A DNA stretch of 64,000 nucleotides from Molanna angustata (GCA_963576475.1 OY754981.1:1039546-1103545); one strand, 5' to 3'. Shown: positions 10,371 through 21,356, counted from the stretch's first letter. Program-made: numbers and translations. The notes: generated by a model not told the origin, from the sequence alone.

Positions 10371-11250
10371 TTGTTTAACGATGAGTTACGGGAAAGTGTG
10401 ACTGTATGTGATCTAATGTATGGGGATGACAAAGTATTACTGGCTGAAAGCGTGGAAGACTTGGAATGTTTGGTTAAAACAGTATTCGATGGATGCATGC
10501 AAAATGGATTGAGAATGAATGCAACTAAATCTAAAGTGATGGTATTTGAGAAGAGCGAAAGACGAACAAAATGCGAGATACGAGTGGAGAATGTACAATT
10601 AGAACAAGTCGATGAATATTTATACTTAGGAAGCATGTTTCAGCGTGATGGAAGATTGGAAAAAGATATTGAAAGGAGAGTAACGGCAGGTAATATAGTG
10701 AATGGTGCATTAAGAACGGTAATGGCTGACCCAATTATTTCGAGGCAAGCAAAGCTCGCGCTACACAATGGTATCGTCGCACCGACTCTAATGTATGCTA
10801 GTGAGACATGGACATGGCAGAAGACGCATGAAAGTAGAATTAACGCGGTTGAAATGAGGTCACTAAGACGAATGTGTGGTAAAACGATGTATGATAGAAT
10901 AAGAAATGAGGATATTAGACGAGAATGTATGATTGAAAGAAATATCGTAAGTAAGATGAAAATAAATGCCCTTAGGTGATTCGGCCACATAGAAAGAATG
11001 AGTGATGACCGTCTGACAAAAAAAGTGTACAAGGCTGATAAAATAGGAACGAAAAGTAGAGGTCGGCTAAGAAAAAGTTGGCACGATCACATAAATGGGA
11101 TTTTGAAAGATGGTGATGTTAGAAGTAAGAATAATAGAAGAGCGTGTATGAAACGATGTATGGACGTGAATGAAGCGAGGAATGTGTGTCAAGAGAGAGG
11201 AGTCTGGCGTTCGGTTCTCTCTGCCTACCCCAAATAGGGAAAGGCGTGAT
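10371..11250 (+). mobile_element. RTE-like LINE, 3' third, one nonsense mutation
   Basis: This is the longest RTE-like copy. It starts inside the reverse-transcriptase palm (MYGDD, the catalytic F/Y-x-DD box), then NATKSKVMVFEKSERR, EQVDEYLYLGSMFQRDGR, YASETWTWQK, RSLRRMCGKTMYDR, FGHIERM, RGRLRKSWHDHI and VWRSVLSAYPK. A single TGG-to-TGA change at 10977-10979 breaks an otherwise continuous frame (10371-10979 then on to 11237). The 3' UTR is only a few bases plus GGCGTGATGGTATGG. The RTE assignment rests on this minimal 3' UTR and simple-repeat tail and is inferred. It is dead: 5'-truncated with no endonuclease. Confidence 0.85.
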
Positions 11251-11254
11251 GGTA

Positions 11255-11360
11255 TGGTAAGATGCACGCATGTGTTGTGTTTTCTTATTTTAAGGTAATG
11301 CATACCCGCACACCTGTCACTGGTTACTCCACATTGTGGGATTTGCCGCGATGGTATGTA
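11255..11360 (+). mobile_element. SINE-3, 3' part
   Basis: ATGCACGCATGTGTTGTG, GGTAATGCATACCCGCACACCTG, CTGGTTACTCCACATTGTGGG and the terminal CGCGATGGTATGTATG. It sits immediately downstream of the RTE copy, with which it shares the last ~11 bases. Confidence 0.8.
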
Positions 11361-11375
11361 TGTCTCTAAAAATAC

Positions 11376-11435
11376 GGCAACTTGTTATTGGTTGTGTGTT
11401 GAATTAAACTTTGATATAGTACCTACATGTAAGTT
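11376..11435 (+). mobile_element. SINE-1 body fragment
   Basis: GGCAACTTGTTATTGGTTGTG and TTGATATAGTACCTA match the 3' body of SINE-1. The tRNA-like head is absent. Confidence 0.65.
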
Positions 11436-12189
11436 TCCATAGAAAAACACATAAAACATAAAAAATTATATACTTACATATGCGCCATCTTGAAAATAAA
11501 CATTGTGTTTAGATATTTTTCGATTTCAGATTTTCAAATACAACATACGTATTATGGTAATTTAATAAGTACGTACAGTCATATTTCTTATAGCAACATG
11601 TATTTTGATTTGGATAATATCCTTATTGGATCCCTATCTTAATGGTATATTTATATCCTCCCCTACTTCTTCAATATTATTTTTATAAAGCACCTTGCAA
11701 AATAAAAATCTCCGTATTCACTGTTCACTTCCGGTGGCAACTTGTGCGATTTTGCATGAAAAAATGTACCACCCTATAAATATTACATCCGGTCGCATTT
11801 ATCAATGAAAACTTTTTTAACAGCATATTTTTTTGTATTTATTATTTTACAAATATTTTTAAACTAAGTTGGCATTATTCTGTAAATCTTTTCTGATTCG
11901 TTGGTTTTAAATTTCGTATACACCTACGTGTAAAAATTTGCGAAGCATTGAGACAAATTTTGAAAATAAAAAACACAATGAAATTCATGACAATGGCATC
12001 TCAGATACACCAATACAAAATAACACCAATTTTACAATTTTAGAAAACTTCAGCTCAATATTATTTCGATCACAGTTTTAATCGAATGACAACTAAGCTC
12101 TGATAGGTTAATTTTTGTTAATGTATTTTTTTAATACTTAACGTGTTCGGACATACATATCAGGCCTTTCCACTCCAATACACTTTGAA
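11436..12189. other. AT-rich gap, nothing recognised
   Basis: No gene or repeat landmark identified. Confidence 0.45.
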
Positions 12190-12625
12190 ATGAATCGAAT
12201 GAGTACTAAAGTGCTCATTCGATTCTTTTCAAATTTTGAGAATTTGTATATCTAATACTGTGCAGAACCAATAAATAATAATATATCTAATACTCGCTTA
12301 GACCTTATTAGATTTTGAAGGTTATCTGATCAGTGCTTCTCAATTTTTTGAACTGTCAAATTTTAAAGTGAATTCAAGTTCAGGACACTTGAAATTAATT
12401 TGAATTTTTTATTTTCAAATTTTAAAAAGTAAAAGATCACTTTCATAAAATTGTATCAAAGAACTATCAAGTTTGCACTATATTATATTTAGATTAAAAA
12501 TAATTTAAGAAACCCATTTTATGAAAATGCTGTACATTTTCCATACAAAATTTAAATACTTTGTGAAGCGACTTAGAAGTGAGGAGTTAGCGTTGGCCAC
12601 AACCCACTTGTTTTTATATTCATTT
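12190..12625 (-). repeat. Repeat F copy, diverged
   Basis: Reverse-complement copy of the family at 18652 and 37050. It keeps AAGTGGGTTGTGGCCAACGC (rc of 12591-12620), ACTCCTCACT, the TTCCATACAAAATTTAAATAC block and the GAATCGAATGAGTACT block. It lacks the far end. Older than the 18.6 and 37 kb copies. Confidence 0.75.
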
Positions 12626-13023
12626 TTATAAAATGCGCATTTCTACATCTATTTAATAATAATAAATAGATGCATAGTATACAAAATTAATATCGCTACT
12701 GCCACCACCACCCGCTCCGCATATAGGGAATGTCAACGGTCCCTTCGCAGAACCCTAGAATGAACAACAAAAAACAATGCATGGCACGAAGAGTAGCTCA
12801 TGGAGCCCACTACAAAATGAATATGAAGAAATCAACGAGATGAGTATCAAAAACTACTAAAATATAAGCCTATTCTGAAGTAGTTCGTAAATTAACACAT
12901 GACATATGGCCATTTTATATAATGAATGTATTTGTTTGTCATCTGATAAACTATTGCGATATGATTTTAGTAATATGTAAAAAAATCTTCATAATGTAAA
13001 AATCCTAACTGAATACACAATTA
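12626..13023. other. AT-rich gap
   Basis: Includes a mildly GC-richer patch (12705-12800) with CACCACCCGCTCCGC. No gene recognised. Confidence 0.4.
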
Positions 13024-13106
13024 AAAACTGTGTCTCCACCGGGAATCGAACCCGGGACCTTTGTATCAGCAGTCAGATACTCAACCAACTGAACCACTAA
13101 GACAAA
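13024..13106 (-). mobile_element. SINE-1 head
   Basis: The reverse complement gives a tRNA-like head with AGTTGG, CTGACTGCTGATAC, B box GGGTTCGATTCCCGG and the terminal GGTGGAGACACAG. Only the head remains. Confidence 0.7.
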
Positions 13107-13209
13107 TTTATTTTTTAATTCTATAACTGTATTCAATGTGTATATTTCATGTGTGTATGTTAAAGGTAATTAATGTCTTAAATCAGTAAATAATCCTATT
13201 TGTTATAAA

Positions 13210-13512
13210 ATGACACGTGGAGACTATGGGAACGATAGATCCATAGATATTCCGGCAAACATCTGTCTTACGAATTTCAAAAAACACAAGAGTCGAAAAA
13301 ACCCCAAATGCGGAGGTGTAAGACGAGGTGGGTATGAAGAAGATAATGGGGTCTGCAAGAAATTATATAAGTACCAAATCATCTACCTGGACAAACCTGG
13401 ACCGAAATGTTAAAACATCTGCCGGGGTAGGTGGGGACCCATCCGTGGGACATGTGTATAGAACATACGGAGAACATACAATGCCAATAGCAAACTTGAA
13501 GACCTATAGGTA
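13210..13512 (+). other. Unrecognised open region
   Basis: Two overlapping frames, 13210-13413 (67 codons) and 13328-13513 (61 codons), lie in DNA with a more balanced base composition than its surroundings. The first has a basic Lys/Arg-rich stretch (NFKKHKSRKNPKCGG). I recognise no domain. It may be a decayed retroelement ORF1 or an orphan exon; coding status unproven. Confidence 0.25.
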
Positions 13513-14038
13513 GAACAATAAAACAATAATAGGTTTTTTTATTATTATACCTATAAAATGATCACCATCGTGAATATATAGTTTTGCATTAAATGGATGG
13601 TCATTCAAAATGTAATTATAAAAGAAACGAAGTTTAATTCAATTAAAAATGTAAAAAAAAAAAAAGTTTTAAGAATCGATTGCAATCACATTAGGTACAA
13701 CCTGTCTTATATAATGCTGACTGTCGTGTCATATTGATAGGTCGATTGGCTTCTATATCGGCATCCTAGGTTCGATTCCTCAATAATTTATTTGAAATTA
13801 TATCTCATGTATTTATTATTTATTTATTTATATTTATTTCTATCCAAAAACATAGAGTAGATATAAGATACAAAATAATTAAAGGTAATATAAGCTTATT
13901 CATACATAGTAGACATACAAAGTAAATATAAGTTATTTCATTGCATATTGGGACTGCAATCGGTCCCTTCACAGAACGTTGTGTGGGCGACAAGAAAGAA
14001 AATGCATAGCACGAAGAGTTGCACACAGAGCCCTCAAT
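13513..14038. other. AT-rich gap with a B-box-like trace
   Basis: TCCTAGGTTCGATTCCTC near 13766-13783 resembles a SINE B box, probably a decayed head. The 95-codon minus frame 13820-14107 overlaps the start of a SINE-2 copy and is not credible as a gene. Confidence 0.35.
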
Positions 14039-14214
14039 TTTTTTAAATGAATATGCCCTTGTTAAACAAGTACATATACGTCTTCCTACATTCCCTAAAT
14101 TAAGCATAAATTCATGTGCTATAGGTGAATGAAAAAAGTGTCGAGGCAGGATTCGAATTCGCGATCACTGGATTACTAGCCCAGCGCACTAACCGCTCTG
14201 CCATCGACCCATCT
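14039..14214 (-). mobile_element. SINE-2 copy, near full length
   Basis: Same order as the 1366-1540 copy: tRNA-Thr-like head (GATGGCAGAGCGGTTAGTGC, GAATTCGAATCCTGCC) then body ending in AAGGGCATATTCATTT. About a dozen differences from that copy. Confidence 0.85.
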
Positions 14215-14289
14215 GCACCATATATACATAGATAAGCGATCTGCACCATAGTGCAAAAGAAACAATTGATTTCAGATCTTTTTCATGCA

Positions 14290-14406
14290 TAGCATGTGAG
14301 CGATAACGCCCCTTTTCGGGCAAATCTCAAATCTCAAACTCCTTCGTGCGCCCATTTATCCGGAAATTATACTTAACGTTTTCGCTTCACGTATTAATAT
14401 ATAGAG
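14290..14406 (-). mobile_element. Helitron-type 5' end fragment
   Basis: On the minus strand the sequence begins TCTCTATATATTAATACGTG and continues GAAGCGAAAACGTTAAG, an opening I recall as common at the 5' end of lepidopteran Helitrons (5' TC, AT-rich start). It abuts a SINE-3 piece truncated at exactly this point, consistent with insertion into that SINE. Internal extent is uncertain. Confidence 0.55.
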
Positions 14407-14643
14407 ATTTCGAGTGTCCCGTAAGAGCCGGGTAATCGAAAATACAACAGGCAACAATAACATCTCACATAGTTCAGCAATGAGGTTCACCACCCATTAT
14501 GAATGTAGTGCCTTTTTAGGTGAGACGAGACTGGTGTGTGGGTATACACAGATATGTTGTGCTCCCTTTTATAAGGCAATGCACACCCGCACACCTTTCG
14601 CTGGTTACCCCACATTGTGGGATATGCCGTGATGGTATGAATT
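14407..14643 (+). mobile_element. SINE-3, 5'-truncated
   Basis: Begins TTTCGAGTGTCCCGTAAGAG and runs through GGCAACAATAACATCTCACA, TTCACCACCCATTATGAATG, AGGTGAGACGAGACTGG, CCTTTTATAAGGCAATGCAC and CTTTCGCTGGTTACCCCAC to GTGATGGTATGAAT. Nearly identical to the 40997 copy across the shared part. Confidence 0.9.
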
Positions 14644-14689
14644 ATTTCACCATTGCTTACATAGTTAAAGCTATCCTTTTTGTTTGTAT

Positions 14690-14739
14690 CTTTGTTACTA
14701 GCCCCCTCACTAGGCATAGCCTGTGCTAAGGTCAGCTAG
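14690..14739 (+). mobile_element. Possible Helitron 3' terminus
   Basis: A short GGC ATA GCC stem is followed by GGTCAGCTAGT. CTAG at 14736-14739 followed by T is the expected Helitron 3' end. No matching 5' end in this orientation was found, so the assignment is weak. Confidence 0.35.
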
Positions 14740-15137
14740 TTTTATATTGTTGTCTATTGCGTTGTTTATTTATAGATACGTTTACATATAATATAAGTAA
14801 ATGTACATATGTACATACGCTACGCATTCAAGCGTATGCATCCTTCTTTCTCTCTTTCCAAACACAATATTTCATTATGAGTCTTTAACACACAACAAAA
14901 ATTGTAAAAATAAATTATTTGTTGAAAAAATTTATTGATTTAGTCTATTCTGTTGTTTGTAATAGTGCATTTTACATTTTATTTGGTAGAATGGTATGCA
15001 AGTATATCTTGATTCTCTGGATTACAAAATTGTCCTTTGACAATAAATTTGCACTGGATGTACCAAATGATGTGTGTAACTTATGACTAATTTCAATATA
15101 AAGATATTTGTATCCATATTTTTGTATTTTTAAAAAT
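14740..15137. other. AT-rich gap
   Basis: No gene or repeat landmark recognised. Confidence 0.45.
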
Positions 15138-15260
15138 AATGAATATGTCCTTGAAACAAGTACATATCCACCCTCATACATTCCCTAAACTAAGCGTAAA
15201 TGCCTGTGCTATAGATGAACGAAATAGGTCGTGTCAGGATTCGTACTTCCGACCACTGTT
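15138..15260 (-). mobile_element. SINE-2, head truncated
   Basis: The body (AAGGACATATTCATT, GGGAATGTATGAGG, ATTTCGTTCATC on the minus strand) is followed by only the start of the tRNA-like region, where the match breaks off. Confidence 0.8.
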
Positions 15261-15476
15261 TAACAACCACAATTTTATTACGCATAAAATTTGAGAAAAA
15301 GAGTGAAACATTTTATTAAAAAGAATCTGACATGACCACACCATATTAAAAACAATTATAATATCAGATTAAAAACTTATTTTCCATCCTCTCTCTCGCC
15401 TTCAACCTCTATCTTCTTCCTTTCTTTGTTGCTGGGTTCTATTTGTTTTTTATATAAATTCAACGTACCTACCACT

Positions 15477-15796
15477 ACTCATTCATTCATTCATTCATTC
15501 ATTCATACCATCACGGCATATCCCACAATGTGCGGTAACCAGCGAAAGGTGTGAGGGTGTGCATTGCCTTATAAAAGGGAGCACAACATATCTGTGTATA
15601 CCCACACACCAGTCTCGTCTCACCTTAAAAGGCACTATATCCAGTATGGGTGGTGAACCTCACTGCTGAACTATGTGAGATGTTATTGTTGCCTGTTGTA
15701 TTTTCGATTACCCGACTCTTACGGGACACTCGAAAACAATAATAGAAAAGAGTGGAGGCACTATTCTAAGCCGGTGCCTCACAGCTAAAAAACTAC
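15477..15796 (-). mobile_element. SINE-3, near full length, with CATT tail
   Basis: Minus-strand copy beginning at AGCTGTGAGGCACCGGC (about 15796) and ending GTGATGGTATGAATGAATGAATG. The tail is a (CATT)n run on the plus strand at 15480-15507. Length from start to tail is about 310 bp. No clear tRNA-like promoter is seen, so it could instead be an internally deleted RTE derivative. Confidence 0.85.
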
Positions 15797-15821
15797 TCTA
15801 TTTAGTAAATCACGTTGTTAT

Positions 15822-15905
15822 GGTTGGTTGGAAGAAATTTCTAAAAGGCAACAAATCCGCCATTGTACATTATTGTAACTGAAGTAAATAAAATAAATAA
15901 TAATA
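15822..15905 (+). repeat. Repeat G copy
   Basis: TTGGTTGGAAGAAATTTC, GGCAACAAATCCGCCATTG and an AAATAAAT tail. It is followed at 15911-15950 by a small RTE-like scrap (ATGCATGAGATGATGTATGG). Confidence 0.65.
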
Positions 15906-16067
15906 GGAAACTATGCATGAGATGATGTATGGACGAATAGGAAGCAAATAAACGCCAATAGGGCTCGAGGAAGAGCGCGTCTAAAAACATAGATATGACA
16001 AGTATTTCAAAATTCACAAAACTAACTAACAGTAGGTACCTATCTGCTCTTTTGAAAATTTCCCGTT

Positions 16068-16367
16068 ATGCATTTGTGGATCCAACTGCTTCTAACGACA
16101 GTTGTAAACCTGGTCCAATACCCAATTACACCGCAACAGATGGTGTCTTCCTCCTCAGGTGATTTTAGAAGTAACATCTTGAGGAAATCTCTTCCAAGAT
16201 TCTTTTGTACCAACATGATTCCATGCAAACGACACGTACCTACTCAAAAGCCTGTAAAGATGCACATAATGAATGATTCTACACAAGTACACCTACCTTT
16301 GAAAACACATGTTTCAAAAACGCATGTTCAATATTGTGGTTTTCTTTCCAAGGTGAGTACAGAGTGA
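16068..16367 (+). other. Unrecognised 99-codon frame
   Basis: The frame starts MHLWIQLLLTTVVNL and ends just after a GGTGAGT sequence (16350-16356), which would be a good 5' splice donor if this were an exon. An opposing 62-codon frame (16040-16228) overlaps. No domain recognised and no second exon found, so coding is unproven. Confidence 0.2.
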
Positions 16368-17824
16368 TTATTTACTTGGTAGAATTTCATAAAAATTACC
16401 TTCATATAAAATTAAAACACTATGTTTTTAATTCTGCAGTATATTTATATTTTGTTACGCAGATAACTATTTCGTCTTATTATGATAGTATTTTAACAGT
16501 CTTCATATGTCCGAATAAAACAAAATAGCTTTCGGCGTAACAAATTATAAATATACTGTAGAAATGAAAACAGTACAACTACTTGTTTGAGATTTCAGAT
16601 AGATCCGACACCTAGCCAGTTTTTTTTTTGTATAAACGAAACTGCCCAAGCTTTGGATTTATAATCGAGTTGAAAATAGTAATTAAGGATCATAATGTTT
16701 AAATTTAATTTAAGTAAGTGAAAAGGTTTTGTGATTAATTTTCTTTTCATTATAAATAATTAAAAATGTTAGATGATTATTTATATTAATTCACGATAGC
16801 ATTTTTGATGTCAAAAAACCCATCTCACTTCATCTTTTCTTCATACACCTAGTCCCTCTCCCACCACCTCCCCTTCTGTCCATTTTTCGTTTAAATAGTC
16901 GTGTTTATATGCTTATTTATATATTTTTTTATGTAATACGTCTTAAGTGAAACCCTGTTATTAGCTTCCTTGTTTATATTCCTAATACTTATATCTATTT
17001 CTTGTAAAAAAAAAAAACTGTGTGTTTCACAATTAACTTTTTCTTTGAGAAAAAACACAGTTCTACTTCACATCACTCTTCAAAATTCGATAATACATAC
17101 TAAATCGCACAGCTAACATATTTTTATTTGTAAATAAATTCAAATTGCATTAATAATTATGAACAGGGCTAACGATGACACTTTGAATTTACTGAATTTT
17201 GAAATGAAGAAAAAAATAGTCTAATATTCACAAAATTCAGACAACAAAAAAAATAAGATGAACTTGTGCACATTGAAACTATTCACATCATATGATGGGC
17301 AGAACATCCGCTTTCAGATTTTGGTCCATTTCCTTTTCCCACAGACAGGATTCGTCCCAAATAAACAGAAATATTATCCTGTCTCACGTTAATAAGAATA
17401 TTACAACAACAAAAAAAACGTTAAACATTGTAAGTTGGTATTCATTATGCAATTATATGCGTTTCTTTCCTAACGAATTGAAATAGACTCAATTTTTCAT
17501 TCATAAAAATTACAATAGTTAGATTATTAATAGAAAAATATACTTTTTTTATTTTTTAAATTTTTATTTTGTTTAAACCTAACAAACATACAGTCATACA
17601 AACAAATATTACAACAAATTCAATTTTAACAATATATCATAGACCAATTTTATTTGCGGATATTACATTATTATCTTTTAAGCTGCACAGTGTAAAACAA
17701 TTACTATTTAAAATTTTGTAGGTACTCAAAATTCAAAAGAAAAAGGACAAAAAGATGGAAAGGAAAGTTGAAAAAAGAACAGTCAAAAAGAACAAAACAG
17801 GAATAAGCTACCGTAAACCTCTAA
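16368..17824. other. AT-rich gap, nothing recognised
   Basis: Around 16480-16560 a stretch (AAAACAAAATAGCTTTCGGCGTAACAAA) vaguely resembles the 110-bp satellite unit, but too weakly to annotate. No gene seen. Confidence 0.4.
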
Positions 17825-18587
17825 TGGTGACTTTCACCAATGTTACCTAAACTGTCACATAGCTGGGTATCACCTAAGCTTAGGTAGCCCCTAACATATC
17901 GTATGGTTTTCACCAGTCTATTTTATCTGTTCCCTAGCTAGGAATTCAAAACGATTATTTTTGTTTATACAGTGGCAACATTTGTATTTGGAATGCATCA
18001 TATTGCATCATGTTTTTTCTATGACTGTCACTTTCTGTCAATTACGTTGTGATTTCGTTCAAAATTTCCAAATAATTCAGTTTTCGTTTAGTTGATTTTA
18101 GTTATTTTCTCGTTAATAAGTTACTATTACTTGTGCTATTACTAATAATATGTATATTCAAAGCCTAAAAATGCAATAATGTTATACATAAATATTGAGG
18201 ACATCATTTAGCAATTTTGTCTTGTATTTTAGGAAATGCCAATCGAAAGAAAACGGCAACCAAATTTTACCGTCGATGAGAGTTTGAAACATTACGGCAT
18301 TTATAATCCTATTCATTTTTATTTTCAAAATGCGTGTAAATCGACGAAAAATTAAAATTATAAACACAATTGACAATATTATGCTACTAAATCGCTATAT
18401 ACTGTCATTTTGACAGTTGTTTCTTAAGTATTCGTTTAGGTGGCGGAAATCGGCTCCCCAGAATTAGGGGGCTCTTAGCGTCTAAGGTAACTCTTATGTA
18501 GGTGGTGAAACGAAAATTCACGTTAGGTACTACATAAGAATTCTTAGGTAGCACCTAAGAGTTAGGGGACGTTGGTGAAAGTGACCA
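17825..18587. mobile_element. PIF/Harbinger-type non-autonomous transposon
   Basis: A 763-bp element flanked by TAA on both sides (17822-17824 and 18588-18590), with terminal inverted repeats TGGTGACTTTCACCAATG and its near-inverse ending at 18587 (one internal mismatch in the first 16). Subterminal CTTAGGTAGC/GCTACCTAAG motifs are also inverted. A 3-bp TAA/TTA duplication is typical of PIF/Harbinger. No transposase frame remains; it looks internally deleted. A short exon-like remnant lies inside. Confidence 0.8.
18236..18355 (+). pseudogene. Exon-like remnant of a Zeste/Myb-like DNA-binding protein
   Basis: A 39-codon frame opens MPIERKRQPNFTVDESLK, immediately after a good 3' splice signal (TTTTGTCTTGTATTTTAG, 18215-18232). 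The RKR-x-PNFT-x-x-E pattern is how Myb/SANT-like Zeste-type domains of insects often begin, and proteins of this kind accompany Harbinger transposases. The frame then runs into unrelated sequence and stops at 18353. I infer a truncated first coding exon left after internal deletion; the family match is from recall. Confidence 0.4.
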
Positions 18588-18651
18588 TAAGGGTCTCAGA
18601 GATAGAATTTTTATATTTCATTTTAGTATGTCTAAAAATATCAACATTCTT

Positions 18652-19190
18652 ATAAAACGAGTGGGTTGTGGCCAACACTCTCCTCACTAACAAGTCATTC
18701 TATAAAGTATTCAAATTTTGTATGGAAAATTTCCAACATTTTCATGAAATGAGTTTGTTAAATTATTTTTTATTTAAATATTTTATTATGAAAACTTGAT
18801 AACTCTTCAATGCCATTTTATGAAAGTGATGTGCCTTTTTACGAATTTGAAAATAAAAATTTCCTGAGCTTGGGGTCACTTTGAAATATTTGACAGATAA
18901 AAAAAAATGAGAAGCACTATTCATATATCGTTCAAAGTCTAATGGGATCTAATCGAGTATTAGATATACATATTTGCAAAATTTGAATAGAATCGAATGA
19001 GTACTTTAGTCTATAATCGATATAGTAAAATGAACACACCGTACATAGCACACACACACAGATACATTGAGATGAAACTTTCAGAATACAATCTCAGCAT
19101 GATACTAGTTGATAATCTGCAAAAAAAATACCCTTAAAAATTGCGAAATTATAACTCCCCACTATATCCCCTTGGGTTAGTGAGGAGTAA
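18652..19190 (+). repeat. Repeat F copy, near full length
   Basis: A ~540-bp unit from AAACGAGTGGGTTGTGGCC to GTTAGTGAGGAGTAAAAA, about 95% alike by eye to 37050-37612. Near its ends CTCCTCACTAAC and GTTAGTGAGGAG are inverted repeats. Contains GTACATAGCACACACACACAG and AATGGGATCTAATCGAG. No coding capacity. Superfamily unclear. Confidence 0.85.
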
Positions 19191-20152
19191 AAACATTATA
19201 AATGTTACATGCCCTTTGGATGAATGAATTTTGGACATAGTTAGTCGTGCAGAGAGGCAATCTAAAAGTAAGATTTAAGATGTTTTAAAGATTTACGTTT
19301 TTTTACTTAATTCATTATTCAATCCATTTAAAACAATTATTGTCATCGATGAACTTATTTTATTATCAACTATAAAGGTCAAAATTGCAGGTTTGAATGA
19401 CTTTTAAAAATAATGTATTAGGTATATGACATAATTATTCACCTTACACGTTGTTGGCTTTCACAGCTGGTGTTTATTGTTGGAAATAATAAAATATTTA
19501 ATATATTAAATAATGGAAAATAAAATTTAATTAGTGTGTATAATTACAACACAAATATTTATCAATTTTACTCCATACATGGTCCTTTAAAGTATGTTTT
19601 TCCAAACATGCCACTGTTATGATATGAGATAAAAAAAATAACTGTACATATTGAATTAAATTTTTAACAAGTGGTGTTTATGCATTAGTGCCGAATTCTT
19701 CTTGAAAGTTTGATAATGGTTGAAATTAATTATTTGTGTGAATAATAAAGTATGTCAACGGTCTGTGGTGATGATTCAACGAAGAATTTAAATACATGAC
19801 TGTTTTTACTTAAAATTTAAATACTGTCACATCTCTTTCATTTTATCTGTCAAAACTTTCAAAATGCTCTCACTGAAAATTGAGTTTTCAAATTTTCTTC
19901 TTCTATTATGTAGACCATTATCTTATATAATTGTGAATAATTTACTTTGTAGAATTATTCCGTTTAAACTAAAAATATCCTTTTTTAAAGCATTTTTTTA
20001 AAATTATTCCATAACTATATGTGGTAGAGGAATAAATCTTTTATATGCTTAAAGAGTGCATTAAATCAATGTGAATGACCGATAAATTTCTATCATTTCA
20101 GGTCAGATTTGTTCTTAAAATGTAAAAAATCAATTAATTTTGGGTTAGTGAT

Positions 20153-20154
<2 letters not shown>
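19191..20154. other. AT-rich gap, nothing recognised
   Basis: No gene, repeat landmark or long open frame seen. Confidence 0.45.
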
Positions 20155-20233
<79 letters not shown>

Positions 20234-20390
20234 GAATATGTCCTTGTTAAACAAGTACATATACATCTTCCTACGTTCCCTAAAATAAGCAAATAAATGC
20301 TTGTGCTATAGGTGAACGAAATCGGTCGAGGCAGGATTCGAACTCGCGACCACTGGATTATTAGCCCAGCGCGCTAACCGCTCTGCCATC
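20155..20390 (-). mobile_element. SINE-2 with a ~75-nt poly-A tail
   Basis: A run of about 75 T (20155-20229) is the poly-A tail of a minus-strand SINE-2. The body and tRNA-Thr-like head follow in order with few changes (GGTCGAGGCAGGATTCGAAC on the plus strand). The uninterrupted long tail points to a recent insertion, since such tails shorten quickly. Confidence 0.9.
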
Positions 20391-20699
20391 TAAATCACCT
20401 TCCTATAAACCATTTTTAACGCACGCGATAATTATCCGTACTAACACGTAACTTCAAAGTGTATTAGGCGGTTTTAATATATCATGTTTTCAGTCACTAG
20501 ATTTGGCGTTATAAGCCCTCTTTAGTGGTTGAATTAGAATCTGGTTTAAAACGGATATAGCCGAGGTGGAAGTCGAATAAGACAGGTGAAAATTCGTCAG
20601 CTTCCGGAGAGATTACGTTATTTAAGATCGCTAATGCTTTTATATCAAATTGTAAGAAGATATTTATTTCATCTCTTATATTGCATTGCGTTATAGACA
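20391..20699. other. Gap with a small minus frame
   Basis: A 63-codon minus frame (20509-20700) reads MSITQCNIRDEINIFLQFD and ends STTKEGL. It looks compositionally protein-like but I recognise no family; its 5' neighbour is SINE-4 sequence. Confidence 0.25.
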
Positions 20700-20830
20700 C
20701 TTTGTTACATCCTGTGCAAGTGACAAGTTTGTTTCCTCTAACCTTATTTTGTTTTTGCTAAGAGAAGCTACATAGTACCTACGCGTGAGAAATACATTTT
20801 AATTAATTTTGTTTAAAGATGTCGAGAGTA
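20700..20830 (-). mobile_element. SINE-4, 3' body
   Basis: The minus strand contains ATTTCTCACGCG, TAGCTTCTCTTAG and GGAAACAAACTTGTCACTTGC, corresponding block by block to 283-405. The head is missing. Confidence 0.5.
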
Positions 20831-20847
20831 AATTCTAATCAATTTAT

Positions 20848-20935
20848 GTAGATGGGCGGTGGCAGAGCGACTAGCGCGCTGTGTTAGTAATCCAGTTGTC
20901 GTGGGTTAGCATCCCACCTCACTAGACATTAGAAT
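20848..20935 (+). mobile_element. SINE-2 head, diverged
   Basis: AGATGGGCGGTGGCAGAGCG, ACTAGCGCGCTG, TTAGTAATCCAG and a mutated B box (GGGTTAGCATCCCACC). The body is not recognisable. Confidence 0.75.
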
Positions 20936-21198
20936 AAACACCATAGTTCATTTTTACCAAGACCGGATGAGCTGTTAAAGTTGACGCGCAATAATAAGTA
21001 GTAACTATTTATTGAAAAAACTATTTATTCTAGTGAAATCATTAAAAACTAGTGAAAATCATACAACTATTTATTGAAAAATGTGAACAAAAGCGAATAC
21101 ATAATAAACTTATTCCTAACTCCTAACCTCAAACGACAAAGGTGTAGGTAACATTTTTCCTGCAGTCAATTTCTATTCAATTCAATTTAAATATATAA
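20936..21198. other. Gap with a local direct repeat
   Basis: ACTATTTATTGAAAAA occurs at about 21004 and 21064, flanking AGTGAAA-type repeats. No gene. Confidence 0.5.

Positions 21199-21356
<158 letters not shown>

Noticed and set aside
10640..11032. 130-codon minus frame
   Set aside because: Antisense shadow of the RTE-like remnant at 10371-11250.
13820..14107. 95-codon minus gene
   Set aside because: Runs into the SINE-2 tail and has no recognisable motif.
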